64,000 nucleotides of DNA. Origin: Naganishia liquefaciens (taxonomy: Eukaryota; Basidiomycota; Tremellomycetes; Filobasidiales; Filobasidiaceae). Position 1 is the first letter of the stretch; every line of letters starts with the position of its first letter. Location: the NCBI GenBank assembly GCA_013423385.1, contig BLZA01000032.1, positions 620,001 through 684,000 on the forward strand. The letters run 5' to 3'. The position numbers were made by a program, and so were the translations under genes. Shown here in pieces: positions 1 to 12,250 of the stretch. A model generated the notes under the pieces. The model had not been told where the DNA came from and searched no databases. It worked only from the letters and a program-made list of their open reading frames with translations.

Positions 1-87
1 CTTTCTCGACGCTTGTCAGAATAGGGAACTGGATCTCGTTGGTCAACCACTCCTAGATGAGCGCAGGGGCTAACGAGTACTCCGCAG

Positions 88-1469
88 ATTGTCGTCTCGG
101 ATGGTGAGCAGATCCTCGGTATCGGCGACCAGGTGTGTAGAGCTCGTCTTGGCATATTGCGTAGGAAGCTAAATCCTCACAGGGATCCGGCGGAATCGGC
201 ATTTCCTCAGCGAAAGCCGTCATTTACAGCCTCGTCGCCGGCATCGATCCGGCCCGCACACTCGCCGTCGTCCTTGACGTCGGTACCAACAACCCCGACT
301 TGCGCAACGACGAGCTTTACCTCGGCTGGAATCACGACCGAGTCCGGGGAGAGGCGTACACGGCGTTTGTCGACAAGTTTGCCGATCTGGTGATCAAGCA
401 TCAGCCGCAGTGTCTCCTTCATTTCGAAGATTTTGGAGTGTCGAATGCACAGATGCTGTTGGAGCGGTACAAGCCCAAGCAGGCCGTTTTCAATGATGAT
501 ATTCAGGGTACTGGCGCCGTCACATTGGCCACACTGACGGCAGCGTTACAAGTCACCCAGTCCAAGCTTTCGGATCAACGCATCGTCCAGTTTGGAGCCG
601 GAAGTGCCGGGCTGGGCATCACGAGGCAAATCCGAGACGCCATGATTCTGGTCGACGGTACCGACAAAAAGGAGGCTTCATCAAAATTCTGGCTTGTCGA
701 CAAGTACGGGCTCGTCAAGAAGGGCTTGGGCGACAAGGTGCGAAGCGAGATTGAGCCCGAGTTCGTCCGACAAGAGGAAGATTGGGGTACCGACGAGACT
801 CACCTCCTCGACGTCGTCAAACGGATCAAGCCCACGGTACTCATTGGAACGAGCACCGCCAGTGGCGCTTTTACCGAAGACGTCATTCGAGAGATGGCCA
901 AGCACACAGACCGACCTATCATCTTCCCGCTGAGCAATCCAACAAGACTCGCCGAATGCAAACCGGAGGACGCCCAAAAGTGGACGAACGGCAAGGCGCT
1001 CATCTCCACCGGGAGCCCCTTCCCGCAAGTGGATCTCGGCGAAGGCAAAAAGTACACCGTTGCGGAATGTAACAACGCCTTGGTCTACCCCGGTATCGGT
1101 CTCGGAGCGATTCTGGCGCGAGCAACAAGGGTGACGGATAAGATGATTGTGCGTGCTGCGCAGGTGCTCGGTGATATGGCGCCTGCCTCCGCCGAAAAGC
1201 CAGAAGCGAGCCTCTTGCCGGATTTCGCAGGTGAGTGGGGGATGCATGTCGAGCGGTTGGGGGACTGAACGTCTACCATTGCAGATTCTCAGAAAGTCGC
1301 CGAGGCGATCGCTCTCGAGGTAATGGACCAGGCTATCGGAGAAGGTGTTTCCGATCTTAACGATGACGCCTTGATTCAAGACAAGGGTGCGCGGAGAAAG
1401 TACCTGGAGGACAAGCTCTGGAGGCCAGTCTACAGGGAGTATGAATACGATCCTAAAGGCCATTGGTAG
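88..1469 (+). CDS. Malic enzyme, NAD(P)-dependent oxaloacetate-decarboxylating, 3' part
   Basis: Converts malate to pyruvate and CO2 with reduction of NAD or NADP, feeding pyruvate or reducing power. The 5' end lies outside the window. Visible exons are 88-132, 183-1230 and 1285-1469, joined by introns 133-182 and 1231-1284. The protein shows the family blocks in order: IVVSDGEQILGIGD, GTNNPDLRN, the HFEDF segment, the metal/substrate block FNDDIQGTGAV, a Rossmann motif GAGSAGLGI, then GTSTASGAFTE and PLSNPT. The last exon codes a short tail ending GHW. The first 87 bases end in a good acceptor (TCCGCAG) and are probably mostly intron. NAD versus NADP use and mitochondrial versus cytosolic location cannot be judged without the N-terminus. 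Family assignment is very secure. Confidence 0.95.
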
Positions 1470-2029
1470 AGGTCTGTTCAGTTTTGTATCCTGTCTTTTT
1501 GCTGAGTGTAGCTAGGATGATCAATGATGCATCCGTTATCCGCATCGTCTTCGAAAGGTGGCTTATCGGTTTCCCGTCCTTAGGCTACGCAAACCCAGCA
1601 GAACAGCAAAGAGCAAGTGGCCAACCGCAGGATGCAACTGCTGAAGAACCACTTTGAAGCCCAGGCTGGCATGGAAGGCGGGACCCAGCGGATGCAAAAC
1701 GGGGGAAACGGCGTTGCAGATCAACGTACCTGCCTTGGAATATGGCGGGATGGCATTCTAGCATAGGATCTCGCCGTCTCGGGAGAGGATGCAAGACAGC
1801 AACACACGGGAAAATATGGGCATTGAACGCTTCTGATTGTCACTCAGGTGTCCATCGACGACATCGGAGGAATATACTACTTAAATCCCGGTTCTCAACG
1901 ATGCTTCAGTACTCTCACGCCGAGCGCGCTCCCCATCGGTTATTCCCTTCCATAATCTGACCGATTCGCAAGGCCCTTACATACTCAGTAAGCCTATAAA
2001 CATACTCATGGGGCTCAGGCTGATATACA
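1470..2029. other. Intergenic stretch
   Basis: About 560 bases between the malic enzyme stop and the decayed SDR copy. It should hold the malic enzyme 3' UTR. The short ORFs on both strands have no recognisable motif or splice pattern. No RNA gene or repeat is seen. Confidence 0.5.
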
Positions 2030-2913
2030 CCCTGCAGTCAGTGGCGCCACCTCCGGAATCGGATTAGCTCTCGTCAAGGCGCTTGTTGCAAAGCTGCCCC
2101 GAGGCGATCATTTTCGTTAGAGTGAGAGGCTCGTCAGCGGCTCAAGCGCTACATCGCATTGCCGACGATCGCAAGGGTTTACGCGTGATCAATTTAATCG
2201 CAAATGGTAAGGCCAGCAACGAAGAAGCGGAGGGGATATCAGGAAAGTTACGGATAGGTTGGATATTTCATCGCCAATACAGGTACCGCTTCTTTCCGGG
2301 TTCCGCCTCATATCACATGTCTGAACGTCGCAAAGGAATCAACGCTCCCTTCGTACCTATTCATACGAGTGATCCTAGCCTTGTGAAGACCAATCTCCAG
2401 GTCAGAACTTTCAGACCGCTCTACCTCTACCAGGCCACATATGCCGCTCTCTTTGAATCTGCACGACCTCGGCATTCCTCGCTCCGCCAAAATTCATCCT
2501 CACCTCCTCCATCGCTGGATCAATCGGAGGCTTGCCTCCGTTGTTCATCAGTGTTGCATATGGGGGAACCAAGGCTGCCGCGAATTACCTTGTGCGATCC
2601 ATTCATCAGCAGACGGAGCATTTGGGTGCTGTGGTGATTGCTTATCATCATGGTATGCTCATCTCTTGAGATCGGCTCAATGGTACTTCAAGTGACTAAT
2701 GAATGCATAGATCGGATCGTACAGGCCCTGTCGCGACTGACATGTTTCCCGATACCGTCAAACACAGGGGAAATCACATGTGAGCAAGTGACAGGGGTCA
2801 TAGAACCGGACGAATGCGCTGAGCACTACGCAAACTTGGTCCTACATGCAACCATGGCTGAGCATGGAGGCAAATTTCTTGGATACGGCTTTGCAGAGCC
2901 GATACCGTGGTAA
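2030..2913 (+). pseudogene. Decayed short-chain dehydrogenase/reductase, tandem copy of the gene at 3425-4381
   Basis: This stretch matches the intact SDR gene downstream along its whole length, but in changing frames. Recognisable pieces in order are VSGATSGIGLALVKALVAKLP (about 2037-2098), PEAIIFV and following (from 2101, shifted frame), GINAPFVPI and the LYLYQATYAALFES segment (2338-2460), PKFILTSSIAGSIGGLPP with YGGTKAAANYL (about 2490-2590, another frame), and the C-terminus HGGKF-GYGFAEPIPW ending at 2913. Where the intact gene reads GATATCGTCATCGCCAA, this copy reads GATATTTCATCGCCAA, losing a codon phase. At least three frame changes separate the pieces, so no full reading frame remains. 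The third intron is still visible as a GT...AG interval near 2652-2710. The Tyr-x3-Lys motif survives, which suggests a fairly recent loss. It is a host gene duplicate, not a mobile element. Confidence 0.85.
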
Positions 2914-3424
2914 CTTCTGGGAAGCGGGGGAGACATCGTCGCAGTATCGTCGTCGAAATGGATTGTACCTCGGTTGAAGACTATCAGCTCCAGTCAAAGA
3001 AGGGCGTGGACGGATTGAGCTGACTTATGAGTCGTATATGTAACACGTAAGACCTGTGTCCCCATTTATCAGCCACTAGTTTTTGGCACGACATTCCCTA
3101 GTTGGCCACGTCGCGATGACTGTAACGCTGTCTTCCCACCATCCAGCTTTTACGTCATCTCCATCTCATAAGCTAACCGACAAGCAGCATAGCAATCTGA
3201 AAGGTGACGATTGATCAGCTTCCGCCATTGTGAGACAGGGAGGTCAAGGTGGATGAGCAATAAACAGCCTTGCTATGCTGACCAACTGGCAGGCATGGGG
3301 CATCCAGACAGCATGTGGAGTCGACGTATATAATGTTGATGGATATAAGTGGCAGTAGGAATGCATTGGGCCTACTCATTCATCGCTGCAATCACTCCAA
3401 CGCACATTCACTGATTCGCGCAAA
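2914..3424. other. Intergenic, SDR promoter region
   Basis: About 510 bases between the SDR pseudogene and the intact SDR gene. It carries the TATA-like element listed separately. No other gene-like feature is seen. Confidence 0.5.
3327..3333 (+). promoter_or_regulatory. TATA-like element of the SDR gene
   Basis: TATATAA lies 92-98 bases upstream of the SDR start codon at 3425, a usual distance for a fungal TATA box once a short 5' UTR is allowed. The call rests on sequence and position only. Confidence 0.4.
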
Positions 3425-4381
3425 ATGTCTTCTTCCCCATCCCAAGGTCCCTTCATCCTCGGTACATCCCTCTAGCGCCTATAACCGTGCCTTAGCTGAT
3501 GCACCACTTCTGTAGTCTCTGGCGCCAACCGAGGCATCGGCCTTGATCTCGTCAAAAACCTTGTTCAGCAACACCCTCAAGCCGTCGTCTTTGCTGGTGC
3601 TCGAGACCCGACTTCCGCTACAGCTCTCAACGAGATCGCGAGCAAGAATGGCAACGTTCATGTCATTCAGCTGACTGTAGATGACGAAGAGAGCAACAAG
3701 AAGGCCGTGGACGAGGTTAAGAAGATCACCGAAAGGTTGGATATCGTCATCGCCAACGCCGGTGAGCACCTTGCCTTCCTTCAAGCCTCGCTACTTTCGC
3801 TCAACTGCATCGTCTAGGCATCAACTCCCCCTTCGTTCCCCTGCAGAACGATGATATTGCCATGTTTAAGACAAACTTCCAAGTCAACACGCTCGGCCCG
3901 GTCTACCTCTATCAAGCGACCTTCCCTCTCTTGGTGGCGACCCGAGAGACCGATCCCTCCTTGCCGGCGCCCAAGTTCTTCATCACCTCTTCCCTGATCG
4001 CTTCCTTCAGTGACTGTCCGCCCATGTTTCTTAATGGATCGTACGGCGCAAGCAAGGCTGCTGCGAATTACGTCGCACACGTCATTCACGAGCAGACAGA
4101 GAAATACAACGCCGTGGTCATCCCTTATCATCCCGGTAAGCCTCCCCCACTCTGCCCTGTACAACCAGACCCTGACGCGGAAGACTCCACCAGGTCTCGT
4201 CGCCACAGACATGGGTGCCAAGAGCGCGGCGGAAATGGGCGTGGACTTTACAAGCCTTCCTGGCGCGATTTCACCTGAGCAAGCTGGCAAGGAATATGCC
4301 GACTTGGTCACCAAGGCTACACGTGCCGAGCATGGCGGAAAGTTTTGGGGTCAGGGTATAGCGGAGCCGATCCCTTGGTAG
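3425..4381 (+). CDS. Short-chain dehydrogenase/reductase (sniffer / ketoreductase-like SDR)
   Basis: An NAD(P)-dependent oxidoreductase of the classical SDR family, probably cytosolic; the substrate is unknown. Four exons, 3425-3461, 3516-3761, 3818-4135 and 4194-4381, give 262 residues, normal for a one-domain SDR. The cofactor motif is SGANRGIG near residue 14, the NAG-type strand motif is IANAG, and the catalytic Tyr and Lys sit in YGASK with an upstream Ser in ITSSL. The end reads GIAEPIPW. The family resembles norsolorinic-acid-ketoreductase-like and carbonyl-reductase-like fungal proteins. A decayed tandem copy lies directly upstream, so the locus once held two genes. The start ATG follows a CAAA context and leads straight into the first beta strand. 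The function within the SDR family is not determined. Confidence 0.9.
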
Positions 4382-4606
4382 ATTTGGTACCGATAGAATG
4401 CCCAAGCTTCATAGACTGGCAGGTCGTTATCTAGAAGTAATAAAGTTGATAGACAGTTGAGTTGTATTTGCAAAGTGAAACGTTAAATGGGCTATCTGTG
4501 ATTGTCATCTCACGCCTGAAATTCTGAGCGGCGGAACGACTCGGCTTGAACACTACTAGCAAAGAAAATACCTGACTTTACAACCTTAAATCCAAATCTT
4601 TTGCGC

Positions 4607-6780
4607 TCAACCGGCAAACGCATCTACTACAATGGTCAAGATACCCAGAATGATTTCCACGACAATAAGGACTATGACAATCGTTTCCAAGTGCTCGCCG
4701 TGACTGCTGTTGACGCTCTCTTTCAGCAAGGTCAGCATATCTTGCAAAACCTAATGATATGCTGTGTCAGCAGACCGCCTGAAAACATCCGATCATGTGC
4801 TCACCTCCACTCGTGCATTCAGGAGATCAATACGCTGGTTGATCTCCAGGTAACTCCTTGCGGCCTGATATAGCGGTTCCAGATCCGGGTATGTCCAGAA
4901 CAATTCCTGTTGGAGGTGACTTAGTCAGCATCGTTCAGAATCGATTCGAGAAGCAAAGCTTACGGGTGAGTCAAGGATTGATCCTCCCCAATTTATTCTC
5001 AGGATAAAGAGGCTCCCGATTTGTTTCATAATCTCCTTTCGCGGCATCTAGGAGAAAGCCCTCAGTACACTTCGGCGCAGCACCACGATTATCACTGACT
5101 CCGATCTTTCCAGTCTCAGAGAGCGATCTCGGCAGGTCTTTTGTCTGGTCGATGGTGGATGCAATGAGCTCTTCAAACAGAGAAATCTTGACAGATTGCG
5201 ACAGGGCGTGCGAAAGCGATAGTTTGGTCCTTTATGGAGACCAAAGTCAGCGTTACAGAGGTAAAGACGCTTTTGTACCAACATGAAGGACGATCCTTTT
5301 CGTAGCGTGATGACGTCGTTATATATGCTGTTGAAAAGTCAGCTTTGACTTGTAGGATTGCACGACATGCGTACCGGGAATAATTTGCGTAATAAAAGTT
5401 GAGGTCTTCCATTTCGATATCCTCTACGTTTAGCTTCTCGATCTCGAATTTGCGCCTGCAGCGAATTCAACCGAATGTACTGTTTCGTCTAAGCCTTCAC
5501 TCACAGGCTGGCCAACACTCGTTTTTCTTCTCGTTCCGTCATTCCCCAAATTACGACGGTTCCATATTCGAACACAAAGAGATCCGGCACCCATTCCTCA
5601 TCGGCATCATCCTCATCGCCCTCCCAATCACTTCCATTCGCCTCATGAATCGATCCCTGGCTTCGCCTCGGTGGCTTATCGCTCGCCAGAGCCGAAGGCC
5701 GAGTCTTGAATCCGGTCACACGACGTTGACGGATCGCTTCGGCTTCGCGGGCGGCGGATTCCGATTCTCTTGCGCGGTCGGATATTTCTCGGTCGTGGAT
5801 TTGGTGTTCGCGTTTGTGGGCAAGAAGGGCTTCGCTCTCATCGATGCCCTCTGCGTGAGATCCGCAATGCATGGTTGTGCCGTCTAGGGACGAGGAGATT
5901 AAGAAGAATGATTCGGACCCTTTCAAGCAGAGACTTGCCCTCATTATCTAAACCCAACAGGTCGGCCTCTGGAACATCTCTATCTTTCGAATTCATATTG
6001 ACATTCCCCGTAGATTTTCTCCGCGACAAGGGCCGCGGCATCGAGGACGATGTCGTGTTGTGCAAGGTCGAGGTCAAGAAGGATGCCGGGGGCAGATAAG
6101 GGGTATGCAGACAATCCGTATCGAAAAGACGAGGATTGCATCGATAGGCCGAGGGCCTTGCAGAGAGCCACGCCTGAAGAGCCGGTAGGTTGAAGCCTCT
6201 GTCGAATTTGATATGAATGAGACACGATGTCAGAGCAGAGTGTCATCGTGCTTACGCGGCCGTGCAGTAAGCCGTCACTCGAGGTAGCTTGGACTTTTCG
6301 GTTTTCGTCAAACGCATAGCATCCCTCCTAGCGGATCCTGCAGGGATTTGCGACAGAGCGGTATAAAACTAGTGCATGCCTGTGTCAACGCGCGCTCAGG
6401 TATATTACATCAGCCGGGCTCACCTCTACCCCGGCCGTATCCTCTTCTGCCGCTGATTTAGTAGCTTTGGCATTTCTCTTGGGCCTCTCTACGGCTTTCT
6501 GATCTACATCGCTATCATCCTCTTCCTCGATCGGATCTATCGGAGTCGCGGTTGACGGAAGAACCTTGAGCTTGTTTGCCGTTTTTGATGTTCTGAGAGA
6601 CGAAAGATTCTGTTAGCTGAGCAATACGATGGTATTTCCCGATCTCGCTGACCTCTGCGGACCCCTGGACTCCTTCTTCGATGGAGGGACAGCACTCGGT
6701 TGAGCATACGGGAGCGGCAAGGTCCCGGCTGACGTCGATGCCACACTTTGCGGATTTGGCGTGCGATTCGGTGATGCCAT
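4607..6780 (-). CDS. RMD1: RMD1/RMND1-like mitochondrial-type membrane protein (DUF155)
   Basis: A DUF155 family member; yeast Rmd1 and Rmd8 and human RMND1 are relatives, and RMND1 anchors mitochondrial translation. Eleven exons were joined: 6653-6780, 6424-6592, 6256-6368, 5939-6198, 5505-5883, 5375-5455, 5283-5327, 5100-5229, 4964-5047, 4805-4906 and 4607-4750, giving 544 residues. Conserved blocks are LPRVTAYCTA near residue 130, LFVFEYGTVVIWGMTE in the middle, YYANYSR-IYNDVITLRKGSS, LSHALSQSVKISLFEELI and ETGKIGMPRKEIMKQIG. The last exon carries SHGEHLETIVIVLIVVEI, a membrane span close to the C-terminus. The long N-terminal part is basic and low in conservation. The intron at 5884-5938 fits only as a GC-AG intron. 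The intron at 5230-5282 has a weak donor (GTTGGT). Confidence 0.9.
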
Positions 6781-7262
6781 GCTGGATGTAGACGTCCTAA
6801 AATGATATGTGCAATCTCGACAATGTGCAGACAAGAGGCTGGATGCGCCTGTGATGACCATGTTGGCTTGAATGGACCTGGTGTTTCACGATCACCATGC
6901 ACCAGAATCGACGCCAAGCACGTGAAGGAGAGGGGAAGGCCAGAGTCGGGCGAATCAGAGTCAGTTAGAGAATTCAGATATACGATGCAGGCTTGCAAGT
7001 CTCCGAGTTTGCATACAGTGCAAGGGCAGGCATGCTATGCTCAGGAGCGGGAGACCTGTCGGATGGTGACAGATTGGATAGTGTAGCAGCACAGTACAAT
7101 CAGACACATGCATTGTGTCCGGCCGAGCGCCAAGTTCGTATATCGCCTAATGCATTGTAATGCCTGGAAACGAAATACTGGTTTACATCTACGAATACAA
7201 GTACAACTGGAACGTCCATATTGAGGCCCCTTATCCACCATCACAGTTTGTTCCCCGCCACT
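6781..7262. other. Intergenic, RMD1 promoter and transketolase 3' region
   Basis: About 480 bases upstream of the RMD1-like start and downstream of the transketolase stop, both on the minus strand. Only short shadow ORFs are present. No RNA gene or repeat is seen. Confidence 0.5.
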
Positions 7263-9801
7263 TTAGTGCTGAGCGTATCCAAGCAAGAGCTCGTCGAATT
7301 CTCCAACCGCAGGCAGTCGCGATGCGGATTGCCACTTGTGCACCCAGGCATCAATCTTCGTTGCCATGTTCTCGGGCTTGAATCCAAATTTTTCATAGAG
7401 CTGATCCGCAGGTGCCGAGTAGCCGAAAGTATGCATCGAGAGCGAGGCGTGCGCGTACCTGGCCCAACCGTAGGATCCCCAGGCTTCAATGGCGACCACG
7501 AGTGACTTGGATGTCGGCAGAATGGATTGTCGGTATTCCAAGGGCTGAGCATCAAAGTGCTTCTGTGACGGCATGGAGACGACGCGAACCTTTTTGGTCG
7601 ACGACAAAAGTTTGGCGGTCGCGATAGATCGAGCGACTTCGGCGCCGGTCGAAACGATCGTCAATTCCGGCTCAACGTCTTCACCATAGACGATGTATGC
7701 GCCCTTGACCATCTTGCTACGATCGGTACCCTGCAGCAAGGGTACAGCCTGCCTAGAGAGGCAGAACAAGCTGGGCGTGTTGGCGTTCGAGTCGTCGAGG
7801 GCGATTTCGTATGCGCCCATCACTTCTTCGGCGTCACAGGGGCGAATCAAGTTGATATTCGGCAAAGCACGGTAGAATGCTGCAAGAGCGATGGGCTGAT
7901 GGGTGGGGCCTGCAGAAATGTTTGTCAGATAAAATCACCATATCTCATCTCGGGCGACATACCGTCCTCTCCAATGCCGATCGCGTCGTGGGTAGCAATA
8001 CCGATGAATCGCAGCCCTTGCAGAGCAGACATACGAACAGCAGGTGCAGCGTAGAGCCAGAACATGAAAAAGGTCGAGGCGATAGGGATGAACATGCCCT
8101 TCTGGTAGGCAGCGAATCCGTTCGCTGTTGCCAACATGGCATGTTCTCGGATACCCCAACGGATTTGTCGACCAGAATAATCACCGAGACCGGAGGCAGG
8201 CTACGTGAGAGTCAGCATTGATCTCAAGCGACATTGTCTGAGACCTACGTTTTGGAATTCCACCTGACCCTTGAAGTTGACAAATGTCGACTCCAGCAGA
8301 TCGGCAGAGCCGGCTATGAACGAGTTATATTTCGGCACAAGAGCTTGTACGGCAATACCGCTCGACTTTCGCGTTGGCTGGGCTGCCGTCGGCAGATCTT
8401 GTTTGGCTGGCAAGAGCTCTTTCCAGTTGTCCTCTGTAAACTTGCCAGCGAGTCGCATCTGCAACTGCTTGTACTCTGCCGGATACCTCTGCGCATACTG
8501 TTCCATGGTCTTGTTCCATTCCGCCTCAGCAGCAGCACCCTTGGGCTTGCATTCCTGGAAGTAATCGTAGGTTTTCGGCGGGACGACGAATTTCTCCTCG
8601 GGATTGAAACCCAGAGCCTCCTTGACGTAGCGGACGTCCTCCTCTCCCAAAGCCGCTCCATGAACGGCTCCTGTGTTCTGCTTGCTTGAGGAGTGACCGA
8701 TGACGGTCCGGATGTTGACAAAGATAGGCTTGCCAGTCAGAGACTTTGCCTTGTCGAGCGCTTCAAGAATGCCGGCGAGCTGTAGTATTGTGAGTATGTA
8801 AATTTGTTTTTTTCTCAAACAGAAGACTCACGTTGTTGGAACCATCCTCAACCTCGATGACGTGCCATCCCTGTGCGGCCAGCTTGGCGGAGGTATCCTC
8901 CGAGAAGCAAGAATCGATGTTTCCGTCAACAGTGACAGCGTTGTTGTCATAAATCAAGATGAGGTTGTCCAGCCCGAGGTGACCAGCGATGGAAATGCCT
9001 GGCAAGGTATCAGCAATGCTCGAGTGAGCACGGCGACAGACTTACCCTCTTGACCGACACCTTCTTGCAAGCATCCGTCACCGGTAAAGCACCAAATCTT
9101 GTTGTCAACCACCTTCAAATCATCCTTGTTGTAGGTCGCAGCCAATTGCTTGGATGCCATGGCAAGACCGACGGCGTTGGAAATTCCTTGTCCTAAAGGA
9201 CCCGTAGTGACTTCGACACCTGAATTCGAATGAATCAGCAATCAGAGGCGGAAGTGAGGGTGAATACTCACCTGGATATTCGATTTCCGGGTGACCGGCA
9301 GCCATGGATCCGGACATGACGGGAGCGTGGTATTGTTTGATCTGGTCGAGTGTCCAGGCTTCGTATCCAGAAAAGTGCAGGTACAAATACTGCAAAAGAC
9401 AGGCGTGTCCAGCGGAGAGCACGAAGCCTGAGCGACACCGGTGTCAGTCGCGTATTTCCCCAACTGCAGACTATCACATACGGTCTCGATTAAACCACTC
9501 TGGGTTTGCAGGGTTGTATCTCATCTCGTAACGCCAGAGCGCAAGACCAATGGCAGCCGCTCCCATGACTGTTCCCGGGTGGCCACCCTTGTATTGCTGG
9601 CAAAGATCGGCGGCCAAACATCGTACCGTGTTCAAGACGAGCTGCTCCTCCTTGGGCTATTGAGGCTACGTTAAGAGATTTTCGCTGGACCAACATAGAG
9701 ATACTCACAGGAGCAACCTTGTCCGTTACCTTTGCGTTCTTCTTCAGCGTTTCAAAGTGGGGGACATACGAGTGAACGTCCGCGGCAATCGAGGGAGACA
9801 T
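7263..9801 (-). CDS. Transketolase family enzyme, dihydroxyacetone synthase-like
   Basis: A thiamine-diphosphate enzyme that moves two-carbon ketol units; transketolases serve the pentose phosphate pathway, while the dihydroxyacetone synthase branch can use formaldehyde. Eight exons (9709-9801, 9482-9656, 9272-9427, 9046-9219, 8832-8998, 8249-8779, 7963-8200, 7263-7909) give 726 residues, longer than ordinary transketolase (about 680). The thiamine region shows [17 protein letters not shown] and [11 protein letters not shown]. The pyrimidine domain shows GIREHAM and [20 protein letters not shown]. The C-terminus has GTGAEV-like STGAEV and SMPS. The central stretch [15 protein letters not shown] and the insert [17 protein letters not shown] match the fungal DHAS-like clade better than yeast Tkl1, as far as I recall these families. 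The true substrate needs phylogeny. No peroxisomal SKL end is present; the protein ends GYAQH. Confidence 0.93.
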
Positions 9802-12250
9802 GATGCGAGGGGTTGGCAGGTACTTGTCCAAACGTGTTGCAGGTGAGCGATAATCTCCGAAATATGCACAGGGTAAGTGAAAGTGGATTGATGATATATT
9901 TGTGGTGATCTATCAACCTTGCTCGCATCGACAACTTCGGTGACTCCGCATCCCGCCATGACTGGTCGAGGTCTATGAACCGCGGCGGTTCGTGGCATAT
10001 CCTTCAGACAGAATATCGAGTTGTGCTGCTCTGCTTCCGATATGGGCGGATGGTCAGTGTCAAACCGCCGGCGTGCGGTGAGCTGTGCGGTGCGGCACAC
10101 CCGTTTGAACGCATTGAGGTTGAATAATTGACATCGGCGGATTAAACCTTGTCAGCTTCAACGGCGTTTCAAGCATTTCAAGGCGCTTTGACGTTCCGAT
10201 CGACTTCGGCCAGCCAGCTGACCCGACGTGGAGGCGGTATTGCCGCAATATACCTCAGCCTATCCCGCCGGGACAAAAGAGCCGGGACAGACACCGTCTC
10301 ATGTTTAAACCCAAAAGACAGCTGGCCATGCCCGGGTCGAATCGTACTGGCCACCATCTTTTTGGCGTTACGCCCCTGTGCGGCTCAATCATGCATTTCT
10401 TGCTAGGAGATCGGTCGCGCTTTCTCACCTCGTGTGAGTTCGGGTAGCGCCATCTACTCTATGGATTGCTCTCATCTCAAAGACCTGGAATAGATCCAAC
10501 CTCTCAGCAGGATGGTGATATAGCTATTGTCCCGCGTGCCGTGCTTTCGTATCTTACTCGCCCTCACAGAAGCAGTCGACGTTATGGAATCGTCTGTAAT
10601 CGTCTTGTTAGATCCGTCTATTTGATGTATCGCACCAGAGGAACTTGTGAAATCTCTCTCTTGGAAACTGTACAAGCAGTAGAGCATACCTTGGGAATTA
10701 GGAATGCGGCTAAGAAACATAATGATGAGCATCAGAGGCTGGACTCATATCACCACCCCTGATTCACTGCGTGCCTTGTATCGCCACCCCTCCCCTGTAT
10801 TTACTAAAGCACTAGTAGGACATCTGATGCTGGACTGATGGTCTACTTCGGACTTACATGCCTGGGGAACTATCTTCCAAGACGATGCGGCGCCCCTGGG
10901 GAGCAATGGGCTGGCATTCGACGCAAGTGACAGGGCGGAGGTCCGGAGACCCTTCGGAAGGCCTTCGGAAGGTCCAAGGACTGAATGAGAGAGATATACC
11001 GCTGGCCACACCTTGTTGCCGATCCCCATCAAGCGGCCTTTTCGGGGCATACGACAAAGGGAGAGTGCCCCTCTCGTCTTGCACCGTAACGTAACAAGCC
11101 TGGGCGACTGGCCTCTTGACTTCTCCATCCTCGCTATTCTCTGGTGCCACTAGAATTGTTCGCCAAATCGAATCCTCGCCAACCTTCGGAGATCCGTCCT
11201 CACGCGTTTCATTTGCTGCTTGCGAGTAGGATCTGTCGACGCTTTGCGGCCTGCATTTGGATTATCTCTACAAATGTCAATCGGATAGGCGAGTTACATA
11301 CCGATTGCTGTACTTGTGGGCACGGAAAGACAAAGAAGCAGCCGTCTTAGCCGTCTTGTGCCAGGCGTTTCTCAACTTTTCGTGTAGCCATTTCCTCCGC
11401 TTGTGCAGACGCGTGGGGGGCGGACAGATGTGTAAATCTGCCTGTGAAGGCAGGCCTTCAACGGTTTTCGAGACAAGGCAACAATCAGTCATCGAGAATG
11501 ATTCTTGCAAGGCGAGCCTTACTGTCGTTTGGTGTTTCGTACTCGGTAGAACAGGCAGTACCCTCGTCCAACAATTCGGTGTCAGAAAATGTCGTGTCGG
11601 GGCTGATGAAGCCATCCAGCCAAGAATGAATTCGGTCGACTGAATGCGGAGCTAGTCTAGCGAATTCGCTGTCTGACCCGCTTGATGACGGCAACTGCTC
11701 TTGCATACGGCGTTGAGCAATAACGACCTTTCACTTCGTTCGGAATAGGCATTCTTATGAACCTTTACCATTATGAATAGCTCGCGTAAGCGACCCGACC
11801 CGGAAAAGAAGCCATACCAAAAGGAAGGAAGGCATTCGAAGCAATGTATGAGCGCCTGAGCGCTGTCTCAAAGCGATAGGACTCAAAGTTCGCTCCTTTA
11901 TCGTGACGCAACAAGGACATGGGTTATAAGAACCTTGCCCAATCCTGTCCCTGTTCTATCTTGAGCGAGGCGTCAACCGTCAAGCGCGAGTGCAGGAATA
12001 CCATTAGGGTCGAGACTGCCTTGCAGCCATGATCGAAGTCAACGAATTTCAGCATTGCTAAGACCCGACGGTTTCGCTGGTACAGCAGACCATAGGTTTT
12101 CTCTTACCATCTGCATCGGTGAATGAGTAATCGCTCTGCCAGTCATTGACATCTATCGCTCTGGACATCGAGGTGTCGCCATCATTTGTGCTACGGCGTG
12201 CACGGTGATACAACCGACGGCATGCTATCGATACTGCCATGCAGTAGAGT
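9802..12250. other. Gene-poor interval, 2.4 kb
   Basis: Lies between the transketolase start and the Sec72-like stop. It includes the transketolase promoter. An 11-base direct repeat (CCTTCGGAAGG twice, 10951-10972) is present. The best coding candidate is the weak two-exon ORF at 11311-11706, listed separately. The remaining ORFs on both strands show no family motif, no splice logic and no agreement with neighbours. No tRNA or mobile element was recognised. Confidence 0.45.
11311..11706 (-). CDS. Possible small two-exon gene of unknown function
   Basis: An ATG at 11706 opens a frame rich in Ser, Asp and Glu (MQEQLPSSSGSDSEF at the start, then IHSWLDGFISPDTTFSDTEL). A good donor (GTAAGG) inside the frame and an acceptor (CTTCACAG) about 98 bases later keep it open to a basic tail containing EEMATRKVEKRLAQDG and a stop near 11311. 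The result would be about 98 residues. The composition is protein-like, but I recognise no domain and there is no partner evidence. It could be a chance ORF in the gap. The intron is longer than most here. Confidence 0.22.
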
